From a virus, in the IMG/VR virus record IMGVR_UViG_3300047481_001504, positions 1-31,766 of that record: a stretch of DNA of 31,766 nucleotides. One strand, 5' to 3'. Below, piece by piece: positions 21,874 to 30,109 of the stretch. The notes beneath the pieces are model-generated. The model saw nothing but the letters and a program-made list of their open reading frames with translations, did not search any database and was not told the DNA's origin. Both the position numbers and the translations under genes were made by a program. Position 1 is the stretch's first letter; each line of letters opens with the position of its first letter.

Positions 21874-23105
21874 GCAGCAATCAAGAACCATTGAGAGCGG
21901 ACTACATGGGCAAAAACGGCTTCGTGTGGTGGCAAGGTGTCGTGGAGGACATCTATGATCCACTCAAGTTGGGTCGCGCCCGTGTGCGCGTACTTGGTTG
22001 GCACACAGATGATAAGGCGCAGATTCCCACAACGGATCTTCCTTGGGCGCATGTTATCATGCCTGTTACGAGCGCAAGCGTATCGGGTAAGGGGTGGTCT
22101 CCTACGGGATTGCTACAGGGAGCATGGGTTGTCGGTTTCTTCCGCGATGGTATGAACGCACAGGAACCCGTGGTCTTTGGAACCATCGGTGGCATCAATA
22201 CTGTCAATATCCCCGTTCCGAACGAACTTGCAAACTTGCCAAACATCCCGCTGATCGACCCCGAGGATGTCAAGCAGATCTACATCAACGAGATCGAAAG
22301 CAGGAAGGCGCAGATCATCAGTTCGTTGGACGAGGCGAAGAACGATGTTGGTCTGAAGTCATATCAGTTGCCTAAGAATCCGACAATCAACACCAACCGC
22401 GGGTTTACAGATCCACAGGGTGTGTACCCTCTAATTTCGCGCATGGGAGAAGCAGATACAAATCGCTTGGCAAGAAATGAGCAGATTGAGAACACGATTG
22501 TCAAAAAGAAAAAGGACAGCCTAGAGTTTTGTGCGTCTGCGCTGTATGGGTTTTGGTCGGAACCCGAAACCCCCTATGCCGCTCAGTATCCATTCAACAA
22601 TGTGTACGAATCTCAGGCGGGGCATGTCGTTGAGTATGACGATACCCCTGGTGCCGAGAGAATGCATTGGTACCATTGCTCAGGCACATTCACCGAGATT
22701 CACCCGAGGGGAAGCGAAGTACACAAAGTCGTTGGCAACGCATGGGACATCACTCTCAACGACAAGATGATCTTGGTGAAGGGCAACTGCTCGTTCAACA
22801 CGGACAAGACCATGAAGATTCTCATGGGTAAGGACTTGGAAATTGAGGTGCAGGGAGACACCAAGATGTATGCCAAGGGAAACATGACTGTCGATGTGGA
22901 GGGTAACTTCTTGCAGAAAGTCAAAGGAACCTACACGCTTTCTAGCGAGGGCAACATGGTGATCATGGCTCCTCGCATCGACTTGAATCCTGAGGGCAAT
23001 AACGCATCGAGTGTGCAGACTTTGATGAACAAATTGCGCGGTATGGTAAATGGATTGATTGACAAATTTAGTCCAACCGATATGGAAGTGAGGAACAAAG
23101 ATTAA
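21870..23105 (+). CDS. 5: Baseplate central spike protein gp5, no lysozyme domain
   Basis: This 411-aa protein has an N-terminal OB fold (LKLGRARVRVLGWHTDD, SPTGLLQGAWVVGFFRDG, EPVVFGTIGG; residues about 30-110). A linker leads to the VgrG/gp5 block GHVVEYDDTPGAERMHWYH, SGTFTEIHPRGSEVHKVVG. The triple-stranded beta-helix repeats follow (about 285-385; KGNCSFNTDKTMKILMGKD, EIEVQGDTKMYAKGNMTVDV). T4 gp5 is 575 aa with a lysozyme domain between OB fold and helix. Nothing lysozyme-like is present here, so peptidoglycan must be opened by another protein. The start overlaps the hub gene (ATGA), and the stop overlaps the next start (TAATG). Confidence 0.9.
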   Translation: MSSNQEPLRADYMGKNGFVWWQGVVEDIYDPLKLGRARVRVLGWHTDDKAQIPTTDLPWAHVIMPVTSASVSGKGWSPTGLLQGAWVVGFFRDGMNAQEPVVFGTIGGINTVNIPVPNELANLPNIPLIDPEDVKQIYINEIESRKAQIISSLDEAKNDVGLKSYQLPKNPTINTNRGFTDPQGVYPLISRMGEADTNRLARNEQIENTIVKKKKDSLEFCASALYGFWSEPETPYAAQYPFNNVYESQAGHVVEYDDTPGAERMHWYHCSGTFTEIHPRGSEVHKVVGNAWDITLNDKMILVKGNCSFNTDKTMKILMGKDLEIEVQGDTKMYAKGNMTVDVEGNFLQKVKGTYTLSSEGNMVIMAPRIDLNPEGNNASSVQTLMNKLRGMVNGLIDKFSPTDMEVRNKD

Positions 23106-23824
23106 TGTCTTTCGCAAGACCAAACATGTCCATACCGATTACAAGCGCAATTCCTTCTAAGAGTACGCAAGGATCTGTGTATTCAGCAAATGATATTGAG
23201 ACATACCAGTTCGATCAACAAAATCAACTCAAAACATATGCTGCTCTTGATGCTGCGCAGAAGTCATTGGTCAAGACAAGTGAGGCAGTTAGCATTCGTG
23301 GCATGGTGAATATGCCCGTTGCAACAGATTTCCTAGAGTCGAAGAAGAGCATCAACGAATTGACAACGGGGCGCGGCGATATCTCACAGGTTCCTGATAT
23401 CGACATCTGTGGATTTATGGGTAAGGTGCCGTCCTTGGATTTGGATATCACGAATTCTAGAGTTGGGGATCTCCCATCTCTAAACGATATTATGGGAGCG
23501 ATCAACGGGATTACTCTTCCCACCTTACAGATCGCATCTGAAACAATCGTTGGTGTGGTCGGAAAGATCAACGATACTATTTCTGATATCGGTACTGCGA
23601 TTCAAACCAACATTCCGACTATCTCATGTGGTAAGCCTGAGGCTGTTCCGATACCACTATCCGAACCAAGAATGGGAGAGGCACTGTCCCAACCAGCAGA
23701 ACAAATAATTGATGCATTCATCGCAGAACCAGTTCCATATGGCACGACTCCCAACATTGTAATCGACTCCCCCGATGTCACGGTGAAGAGTTTGGATGAT
23801 GAAATCGACTTTGGAGAATTCTGA
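23105..23824 (+). CDS. Structural-type protein of unknown function between spike and tip genes
   Basis: This 239-aa protein is rich in Ser, Ile, Pro and Asp. Residues 1-75 include a helical Gln/Asn-rich stretch (YQFDQQNQLKTYAALDAAQK). The middle has amphipathic segments (NDIMGAINGITLPTLQI, VVGKINDTISDIGTAI). Pro-rich strand-like parts follow, with an acidic end (SLDDEIDFGEF). No family is recognised. It overlaps gene 5 by 1 nt and the next gene by 1 nt. Tight coupling to gene 5 and the PAAR gene suggests a hub, spike or tail-lumen component, which is inference. Confidence 0.7.
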   Translation: MSFARPNMSIPITSAIPSKSTQGSVYSANDIETYQFDQQNQLKTYAALDAAQKSLVKTSEAVSIRGMVNMPVATDFLESKKSINELTTGRGDISQVPDIDICGFMGKVPSLDLDITNSRVGDLPSLNDIMGAINGITLPTLQIASETIVGVVGKINDTISDIGTAIQTNIPTISCGKPEAVPIPLSEPRMGEALSQPAEQIIDAFIAEPVPYGTTPNIVIDSPDVTVKSLDDEIDFGEF

Positions 23825-24606
23825 TGGCTAGTATGACAGGCGTACAGCCTATCGAATATTACTATCCCGCAGGATTCGGCGAATTGAAGATTGTAGAACA
23901 GGACGAATCTCTCTCATCCATCACAGGTGACATTCAATGGTTGAGTCCTGCCATACTTAACAGGTCATACAACGAGACTTCACCTTCTCGTCCGATTTTC
24001 GAACAGCATAAGGTGATTCGACCACAAGATCCTTATGTTGATTGTGCGACTACGATTCGACTCAGGGCATCTTATGTGTCTTATGTGTTTGCACCTCCTA
24101 CAACAGGCGGCAAACTAAAGTTTGCAATCGTTAGTGGGGTATTTCCGCCGAGCCTCACACTAGATATCGACACAGGATATCTTTTTGGGAAGATCGATGA
24201 CTTGGATGACATCTTTCCCTTGGAATTTGGACTTACGAACAATCAGGGCATTCCCGAGGATCCGCGTGACACACAGGCAGCAGAGGTTTTCAATTTCAAT
24301 TTTGGAGAACAGTCTCCGCGCAAGTTTACGGAAGAGAATTATGGGGAGCGAGGATCAGCATCTTTGTATAAAGCAGGGTTCTCGATACCGAAAGGAATTG
24401 TTTTTATCGCACGGGCATTTGATCCCTCTCTCACAAGTCGGTACATCGATGGTGAGTTCTTGATCGATATAAGCAATAATTGGTCTTCAGACAGGGATGA
24501 GTTTATACTAAATATCAGAAATCAGATGTTCGTTGATGGAACCCCCGTGACAAATAAACAGTATCTCGCCACTATGAAGGGGCGTGGATACTTTCCGAAT
24601 TGTTAA
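23824..24606 (+). CDS. Putative baseplate/virion protein with an Ig-like (putative-Ig) repeat
   Basis: This 260-aa protein contains IRLRASYVSYVFAPP, then LKFAIVSGVFPPSLTLDIDT and GYLFGKIDDLDD (residues about 77-126). This follows the putative-Ig/cadherin-like consensus of a flexible strand, G-x-[FL]PPSLTLD-x-x-TG-x-[LI]-x-G. The rest is strand-rich with no clear motif, ending in KGRGYFPNC. Such domains occur on phage tail and surface proteins. It directly precedes the PAAR gene and is co-transcribed with the baseplate genes, so a virion role is likely. The specific function is unknown. Confidence 0.7.
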   Translation: MASMTGVQPIEYYYPAGFGELKIVEQDESLSSITGDIQWLSPAILNRSYNETSPSRPIFEQHKVIRPQDPYVDCATTIRLRASYVSYVFAPPTTGGKLKFAIVSGVFPPSLTLDIDTGYLFGKIDDLDDIFPLEFGLTNNQGIPEDPRDTQAAEVFNFNFGEQSPRKFTEENYGERGSASLYKAGFSIPKGIVFIARAFDPSLTSRYIDGEFLIDISNNWSSDRDEFILNIRNQMFVDGTPVTNKQYLATMKGRGYFPNC

Positions 24607-24615
24607 GGAGATTCA

Positions 24616-24903
24616 ATGCCAGCCGCTCACCGTCACACAGATATCTGCTCAGGGCACGGATGCTTCCCCCCTCGCCGCAATATTGAGGGTTCTAAGAATG
24701 TATTCGTCAATAGTCTTGGTTGGCATAGGAAAGGTGATGGTTGGGCAACGCATTGCTGCGGCCCATCATGTCATGGTAGTAAAACAGCGGAAGGCTCATC
24801 TTCCGTGTTCATCAACGGCAGACCCGCAGCAAGGGTTGCCGATCCTGTCCATTGCGGCTCCGCATGTGCGCGGGGAAGTAAAAATGTCTACTGCGGGGGT
24901 TAA
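24616..24903 (+). CDS. PAAR-domain spike tip protein (gp5.4-like)
   Basis: This 95-aa protein matches the PAAR fold: MPAAHRHTDICSGHGCFPP at the start, SKNVFVNSLGWHRKGDGW, then SSSVFINGRPAARVADPVHC and GSACARGSKNVYCGG. The repeated [NS]-V-[FY]-[VI]-N-G strands and the conserved His and Cys residues bind a metal ion at the tip of a cone that sharpens the gp5 spike. AAGGAG lies 6 nt before the ATG. It is encoded three genes after gp5, in the same operon, as expected for its partner. Confidence 0.92.
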   Translation: MPAAHRHTDICSGHGCFPPRRNIEGSKNVFVNSLGWHRKGDGWATHCCGPSCHGSKTAEGSSSVFINGRPAARVADPVHCGSACARGSKNVYCGG

Positions 24904-24906
24904 GAA

Positions 24907-25551
24907 ATGGGGATGTTCACATCGCTACAGACTTGGTTTGAGATCGGCATCGCAGCATCGGGCATCATCGGGGGTCTGATTGCAGGGGCTTTATACACCA
25001 AGCGAAAGATCATCTTTGAAAAGCGCAAAGAGATTGAGGAAGCCTCAATTGGAAGCAAGAAGAACTCCAATTTCCAAGCCAAGCATACAATAGTCCACGA
25101 AACTCTTACGGGAGTTCGCGTGAAGGCAAATGCATGTCGTGCAAGAATCGGACACTTCCACAACGGTGGCAAGTTCTTGGACGGCACCCCGATGAAGAAG
25201 TTCTCTATCACACATGAATCTTGTGAGCGAGGCGTTCCATATGACGGAGCGAATCTTCAGAATATCTTGGTGACCATGTTTTGGGACTTGGTTGAAATGA
25301 TGCGGGAAAACAATTCAAGACTGCATATGACAGAGGCGATGCGGGATGGATACTTCCGTTCGTACAACAAGTCAAACGGCATTGTTGCATATGCGATCCT
25401 GCCGATCATGAAGGAAGACCTGTATATCGGCTTTGTGGAACTTGAGTGGTTTGAACCCGAGAAGTTGCCCACAGCCGAGCAAGCAAAGAATCTTAAAACA
25501 GTATTTGAGCAATCCCGAGACTACATCGAACTTGAATTGGCTCTAAGGTAA
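24907..25551 (+). CDS. Membrane-anchored protein with GAF-like domain, unknown function
   Basis: This 214-aa protein has one N-terminal transmembrane segment (FEIGIAASGIIGGLIAGALY, residues about 11-30) followed by positive residues (TKRKIIFEKRK), so the bulk probably faces the cytoplasm. The soluble part has HETLTGVRVKANACRARIGH, FHNGGKFLDGTPMKKFSITH, then ILPIMKEDLYIGFVELEWFE, which together resemble a GAF-type fold. Such a protein is out of place between the PAAR tip and gp25. It might act in lysis timing, superinfection exclusion or membrane sensing; none is proven. It starts 3 nt after the PAAR stop and has no strong Shine-Dalgarno. Confidence 0.72.
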   Translation: MGMFTSLQTWFEIGIAASGIIGGLIAGALYTKRKIIFEKRKEIEEASIGSKKNSNFQAKHTIVHETLTGVRVKANACRARIGHFHNGGKFLDGTPMKKFSITHESCERGVPYDGANLQNILVTMFWDLVEMMRENNSRLHMTEAMRDGYFRSYNKSNGIVAYAILPIMKEDLYIGFVELEWFEPEKLPTAEQAKNLKTVFEQSRDYIELELALR

Positions 25552-25554
25552 AGA

Positions 25555-25947
25555 ATGGCAAAGACACAGAACACCTCAATTGATCTAGACATCAACTTCG
25601 ACCGCAATCCGCTGTCGGGCGATGTCGCCCTGCGTAAGGATGAGGAAGCCATCAAAAGATCGCTTCGCAACCTTCTGCTCTATCGTAGGGGAGAAAAGCC
25701 ATTTCACCCCGAGATCAGTTCGGGTATTCAAGATCTTTTATTTGAACTTGTCAATCCCGTCATGCTGATCGAATTGAAGCGCAGAATCGGAGACACGATT
25801 CAGCGATATGAACCTCGCGTTAGCAACGCAATCGTAGATGTGGTCGATGTAATAGATAGAAACGAGATTCGGATTACGATCCACTTTACGATTAAGAATG
25901 TACAGAAAGTCTTCTCGACAACAGTCGCTCTACAAAGGCTACGATGA
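25555..25947 (+). CDS. 25: Baseplate wedge protein gp25
   Basis: This 130-aa protein (T4: 132 aa) has DINFDRNPLSGDVALRKDEE, AIKRSLRNLLLYRRGEKPFH and PEISSGIQDLLFEL, then YEPRV (about residue 84) and EIRITIHFTI. This is the gp25/GPW-like fold, with the conserved EPR motif that interacts with sheath or core wedge proteins. It is the universal wedge core component shared with type VI secretion TssE. It begins 3 nt after the previous stop and overlaps gene 6 by 4 nt (ATGA). Confidence 0.95.
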   Translation: MAKTQNTSIDLDINFDRNPLSGDVALRKDEEAIKRSLRNLLLYRRGEKPFHPEISSGIQDLLFELVNPVMLIELKRRIGDTIQRYEPRVSNAIVDVVDVIDRNEIRITIHFTIKNVQKVFSTTVALQRLR

Positions 25948-27872
25948 ACAACAGTTCCAATACACCCATTCAGTCGCTTGAATTTGATGAGATCAAGAAC
26001 AATCTGAAGGCATATCTTCAGGGACAGGAGCAGTTCAAGGATTACAACTTTGAAGGCTCTGCGCTGTCAGTCGTTCTAGATCTGTTGGCATACAACACGC
26101 ACTATCAAGCATTCTATGCAAACATGGCAGCAAACGAGTCGTTCATCGATTCAGCAGTCATGCGTCCATCCGTAGTATCACTTGCCAAGCACTTGAACTA
26201 CACGCCCCGCTCAAAGAAATCCGCAAAGTTGATCGTGGATGTTTCGTTGGGCTATGACCCTGTGGCGAACCAATTCACACAGCGCGTGATTCAGGGACGC
26301 GAATTCATAGAACAAGGACAGGTATTCCGCGGCAAGGATGTTGATGGAAAATCAATCAACTTTGTTACTTTGGAGTCATATAAGGCGGTACGGCGGAGCG
26401 GTGAAAACCTCGTTCAGGATGTGATGCTTCATCAAGGATACCTAAAGCAAGTCATATATGTCGCAAACACACAGGGCGGCAGCGAGGCAAAGTTCATAAT
26501 CCCCGATCTGAATGTGGATATTGATACTTTGGTTGTCCTTGTGCAGCGGTCTCAGACCGATACCACGGGATCGGCACAACTGTGGAAGAAAGCAACCGAC
26601 ATCAACAAGTTAAACTCGTCATCAAATGTATTCTTCATTCAAGAAAGCAGAGATGGCTTTTGGGAAGTCTACTTCGGTGATGGTGTAGTCGGAAAGGCTA
26701 TTGAAAACGGTAATGTGGTTACCCTTCGATACTTGGTCACCAATGGTTCCGCAGGAAACGGGATCGGATATGACGAGAGCAGCACAAAGAGAGCAATCAC
26801 ATGTGCCACGGATAGCCGAGTCAGCGAAGTCCGAATCAAGACCGATGAAAATGACAAGGTTCAGGTCTCTTTCGGCGGCGAGGACAGCGAAGACATTGAG
26901 TCGATTCGTTACTACGCCCCGCGCAACTATCAGGCACAAGATCGTGCAGTCACCGCAGATGACTATAAGGCTCTGTTAGGCCGCGAGTATGCAAGCCGCG
27001 CAGACTCGTTTTTCATTTGGGGTGGTGAGGAAAACGATCCGCCACAGTACGGCAAGGTGTATATCAGCATCAAGCCAAAGGTGGGAACAAGACTTTCCAA
27101 TACCGAGAAGCAAGCAATCGAACGGACGATATTGGGACAGCGCAACCTTGTCACAATCACACCCGAGGTTGTCGATCCCGACATCCTTTACATCAATCCC
27201 TCCGTCACGGTGTATTACGACGAGTCGAAGACAACCCTGAACAAGGCAGGAGTCGAAACCCGAATCTCCTCGTTGATTAAGGTATTCAACACGAACTATC
27301 TTGGTCTGTTCCAACGCAACTTCAGGCTGTCAAAGTTCTCGTCCATCATCGACGGTGCAGCACCCGCAATCAATTCAAACTCGACGGAAATCACTCTATC
27401 TAAGCAGTTTGAGCCAAACCTGAATCGGGCTGCTCCTTATACGATTCGCTTTGATAACCCGCTCTTGCACCCTGTTGATGGGTATACGCCGATTTTCTCA
27501 AGCACCTTGTTTGGTTACCGAGATGCGACATCCACAGCAGTTGTGAAGCCAATTGTTGATTGCTTCTTGGATGACGATGGCTATGGAAATGTCCGCGTCT
27601 ATAAGCAAGTGGGATCGTCCAAGGTTGTTGTGCTGAAGAACATCGGCAGCATTGACTATGCGACAGGAACGATTTCTCTCCGCAACTTCACCCCTGAATA
27701 TTTGGATGACGGACAGACAACATTGAAAGTCACAGTCACTCCCGAGAAGAAGGACATCTTTGCCCGTAGAAATCAGATCATCATCATCGATGACTTAGGC
27801 ATTTCGGTAAGTGCAATCCCTGAAAAGACCACAATAGATAGAAGTGCAAGTGATTCTCCATTCACGCGATAA
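25944..27872 (+). CDS. 6: Baseplate wedge protein gp6
   Basis: This 642-aa protein (T4: 660 aa) has the N-terminal helical block SLEFDEIKNNLKAYLQGQEQ, then GSALSVVLDLLAYNTHYQAF and ANMAANESFIDSAVMRPSVV of gp6/J-like wedge proteins. APRNYQAQDRAVTADDYKAL lies near residue 318, the core domain shared with TssF-like proteins. gp6 dimers make the ring that surrounds the hub and change conformation at contraction. It is translationally coupled to gp25, the usual partner, and lies 6 nt before gene 7. Confidence 0.95.
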   Translation: MNNSSNTPIQSLEFDEIKNNLKAYLQGQEQFKDYNFEGSALSVVLDLLAYNTHYQAFYANMAANESFIDSAVMRPSVVSLAKHLNYTPRSKKSAKLIVDVSLGYDPVANQFTQRVIQGREFIEQGQVFRGKDVDGKSINFVTLESYKAVRRSGENLVQDVMLHQGYLKQVIYVANTQGGSEAKFIIPDLNVDIDTLVVLVQRSQTDTTGSAQLWKKATDINKLNSSSNVFFIQESRDGFWEVYFGDGVVGKAIENGNVVTLRYLVTNGSAGNGIGYDESSTKRAITCATDSRVSEVRIKTDENDKVQVSFGGEDSEDIESIRYYAPRNYQAQDRAVTADDYKALLGREYASRADSFFIWGGEENDPPQYGKVYISIKPKVGTRLSNTEKQAIERTILGQRNLVTITPEVVDPDILYINPSVTVYYDESKTTLNKAGVETRISSLIKVFNTNYLGLFQRNFRLSKFSSIIDGAAPAINSNSTEITLSKQFEPNLNRAAPYTIRFDNPLLHPVDGYTPIFSSTLFGYRDATSTAVVKPIVDCFLDDDGYGNVRVYKQVGSSKVVVLKNIGSIDYATGTISLRNFTPEYLDDGQTTLKVTVTPEKKDIFARRNQIIIIDDLGISVSAIPEKTTIDRSASDSPFTR

Positions 27873-27878
27873 TCAAAC

Positions 27879-30086
27879 ATGAGTATTGATGGTGATCGCA
27901 ACCTCTCACACTTAGTTCCCGACAGACTCCCTGAGTTTGTTCGGGTAGATCACCCCACGCTTGTGGCGTTTCTGTCTGCCTACTATGAATGGTTGGGATT
28001 GGAACGGAACGAGGGAAAGGTGCTTTCGCCAATGGCAATGCATGACATTCCTGATATTGATACAACGCTTGATCAGTTCGTGGAGGATTTTCGCAAGCAG
28101 TATCTGCTCAACTTTCCCGAAAGCCTTGCGATAAACAAGAAAACGAATGAGCCTGTCGATGCGCGGCGGCTCATGAAGAACATCAAGCAGTTCTATTTTG
28201 CAAAGGGCACCGAGAAGTCATATGAGTTCCTGTTTCGTATTCTCTACGATACATCGGTGGAGTTTTATTATCCCAAGACAGACATTATGCGTTTGTCTTC
28301 AGGCAGATGGGCACAGAACAACTACCTACGAATCTCTAACGCTCTTGGCGACACAATTTATCGTGCCGCAGGAAACAACATCGTGCAAAAGAGCGCAAAT
28401 GGTTCGATCCTAGCGACAGCCCGTGTCGTTGATGTAAATGTCTATCAGATTGACAATTTTCCCGTAGCGGAACTCTTGATTTCGGGAAGAAACGGTACAT
28501 TTACAGCAGGAAACTTGGGACTTGATTTCACCGATGGAGATGAGTCTTTCCATGAAGTCTCCGTATACAGCGTTGTATCGTCACTCAGCATTTCAAATGG
28601 AGGCAGTGACTACGAGATTGGTGATTTAGTTCGGTTTGTTGCCCAAAGTGGAGATAGTGGTCAGCAAGCGGTAGGAACAGTAGTTGAAGTCGATGCGGTG
28701 GGTTCTATTCGAAAAATTGATATCAATGATTTTGGTATCAACTACAAGACCTCACCGAACATTGTGATTGACACGACCCGAGGATCGGGATTCAGTGGAA
28801 GCGTGACAGTGGGTGCGTTGTGCCAATCTTCGGGGTATTATACTAACAATGACGGAAGACTCAGCACCAATAAGGTGTTGCAGGATAATCATTTTTATCA
28901 AAATTGGTCATATGTTCTGAAGAGTGAAGTTGTGATCGACAGATACAGAGAAGTCATTCGCAGATTAGTACACCCAATCGGAACCGCAATGTTCGGATCG
29001 GTGTTGATCAAAAGATGCTCTGAGGCAGACTTGGAGAATGCATCTGCTCTTATGTCATACCATGTGCCGATCATCGGTCACTATGTACCGTATACATTCC
29101 AAACATTCGATGATCTGTCGCTGTGGTTCTTGACGGGTGTCACGGGTGGTGGATTAACCGCAGCAGGGTATTCACCCAACACACATGATATTTTCATTCG
29201 CGGAACAGGAAATGGATTGGCACTTCAAGGCAATCCGATTACAAATAACATTTCATTTGTCGGTGCGACCGCGGGAATTATTTTTGAGAACGATTTTCCA
29301 AATGCAGATCCGTTTTGGATCGTGTATCCACACCCAAACAAAATGGTCTCGCGTGGATATCACATCGCCAAGATTTGGAACACTCAGATTGAGGACTTCC
29401 TGTCACTGGAAAGAGGTTGGAGAGAGTGGTCATATTACAAAGAAGGACAAACTGAAAATATCTCTGCTTGGGAACGAGATCTTCGTAATACAGACTATCC
29501 GCTCAACATCACCGCAGATGCAACTGAGCCATGTAACGGAAATATCACTCCTTGTCCCAACGGTCTCTACTATACCGAAGAAAACGATTTCAAATATGCT
29601 CTTCTTGAATATGACGAGAACAGCGAATTTCGAAAGATCACGGCACGGGCTTTCTTCAACATGCCGCAGGGTCAAGAATTTAACTGTAAGAATGAAAACT
29701 TCGCGGATGTTGTCGTTCCAAAGATCGCAATCACAATACCCTCTGAGGGGAGTATCGCAAACAATCCCCCCGTACCTGTCGGCACCCAAGAGTCCGACTA
29801 TTACTTTTTCAGGACGCTGACAGTCAACTTTACGATAGCAAACCAAGAAAATCTTTCCTACTACAAGGCAAAGGAGATTAAGGTTTATTTGAATAACAGG
29901 TTTAGGTCTACTCTTTCTGTTAACAGCAGAAGAATTTCCTTGAGTAACATGAAAAACGGCAGACAGACTCTTAGGATGGAAATATTAGACGAACATGGAA
30001 GACTGATCCCTGGGACGAGAAAGATTCACTTGTTTGGTTATGAGTTTATACCACCGCCAAAACCAACAACAATAGCGGGGGGCTAG
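27879..30086 (+). CDS. 7: Baseplate wedge protein gp7
   Basis: This 735-aa protein has the typical N-terminal wedge-arm block: LPEFVRVDHPTLVAFLSAYY, EWLGLERNEGKV, DIPDIDTTLDQFVEDFRKQYL, IKQFYFAKGTEKSYEFLFRI and LYDTSVEFYYPKTDIMRLSS. It continues with strand-rich domains and a C-terminal Ig-like part (about residues 610-730; YYFFRTLTVNFTIA, RRISLSNMKNGRQTLRMEIL). T4 gp7 is 1032 aa, so this form is shorter. Order 25-6-7-8 is the same as in T4. gp7 joins gp6, gp53 and gp10 in the wedge. There is no clear Shine-Dalgarno. Confidence 0.88.
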   Translation: MSIDGDRNLSHLVPDRLPEFVRVDHPTLVAFLSAYYEWLGLERNEGKVLSPMAMHDIPDIDTTLDQFVEDFRKQYLLNFPESLAINKKTNEPVDARRLMKNIKQFYFAKGTEKSYEFLFRILYDTSVEFYYPKTDIMRLSSGRWAQNNYLRISNALGDTIYRAAGNNIVQKSANGSILATARVVDVNVYQIDNFPVAELLISGRNGTFTAGNLGLDFTDGDESFHEVSVYSVVSSLSISNGGSDYEIGDLVRFVAQSGDSGQQAVGTVVEVDAVGSIRKIDINDFGINYKTSPNIVIDTTRGSGFSGSVTVGALCQSSGYYTNNDGRLSTNKVLQDNHFYQNWSYVLKSEVVIDRYREVIRRLVHPIGTAMFGSVLIKRCSEADLENASALMSYHVPIIGHYVPYTFQTFDDLSLWFLTGVTGGGLTAAGYSPNTHDIFIRGTGNGLALQGNPITNNISFVGATAGIIFENDFPNADPFWIVYPHPNKMVSRGYHIAKIWNTQIEDFLSLERGWREWSYYKEGQTENISAWERDLRNTDYPLNITADATEPCNGNITPCPNGLYYTEENDFKYALLEYDENSEFRKITARAFFNMPQGQEFNCKNENFADVVVPKIAITIPSEGSIANNPPVPVGTQESDYYFFRTLTVNFTIANQENLSYYKAKEIKVYLNNRFRSTLSVNSRRISLSNMKNGRQTLRMEILDEHGRLIPGTRKIHLFGYEFIPPPKPTTIAGG

Positions 30087-30095
30087 GTAAGCACT

Positions 30096-30102
30096 CTAAA
30101 TA
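30096..30102 (+). promoter_or_regulatory. Putative late promoter box CTAAATA for gene 8
   Basis: CTAAATA lies in the 23-bp gap after gene 7 and ends 7 nt before the gene 8 ATG, which has no Shine-Dalgarno. Confidence 0.65.
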
Positions 30103-30109
30103 CAAAGCA

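Noticed and set aside
24584-24979. 131-aa plus-strand frame over the PAAR gene
   Set aside because: It overlaps the clear PAAR protein in another frame, has no ribosome-binding site of its own and no recognisable motif.
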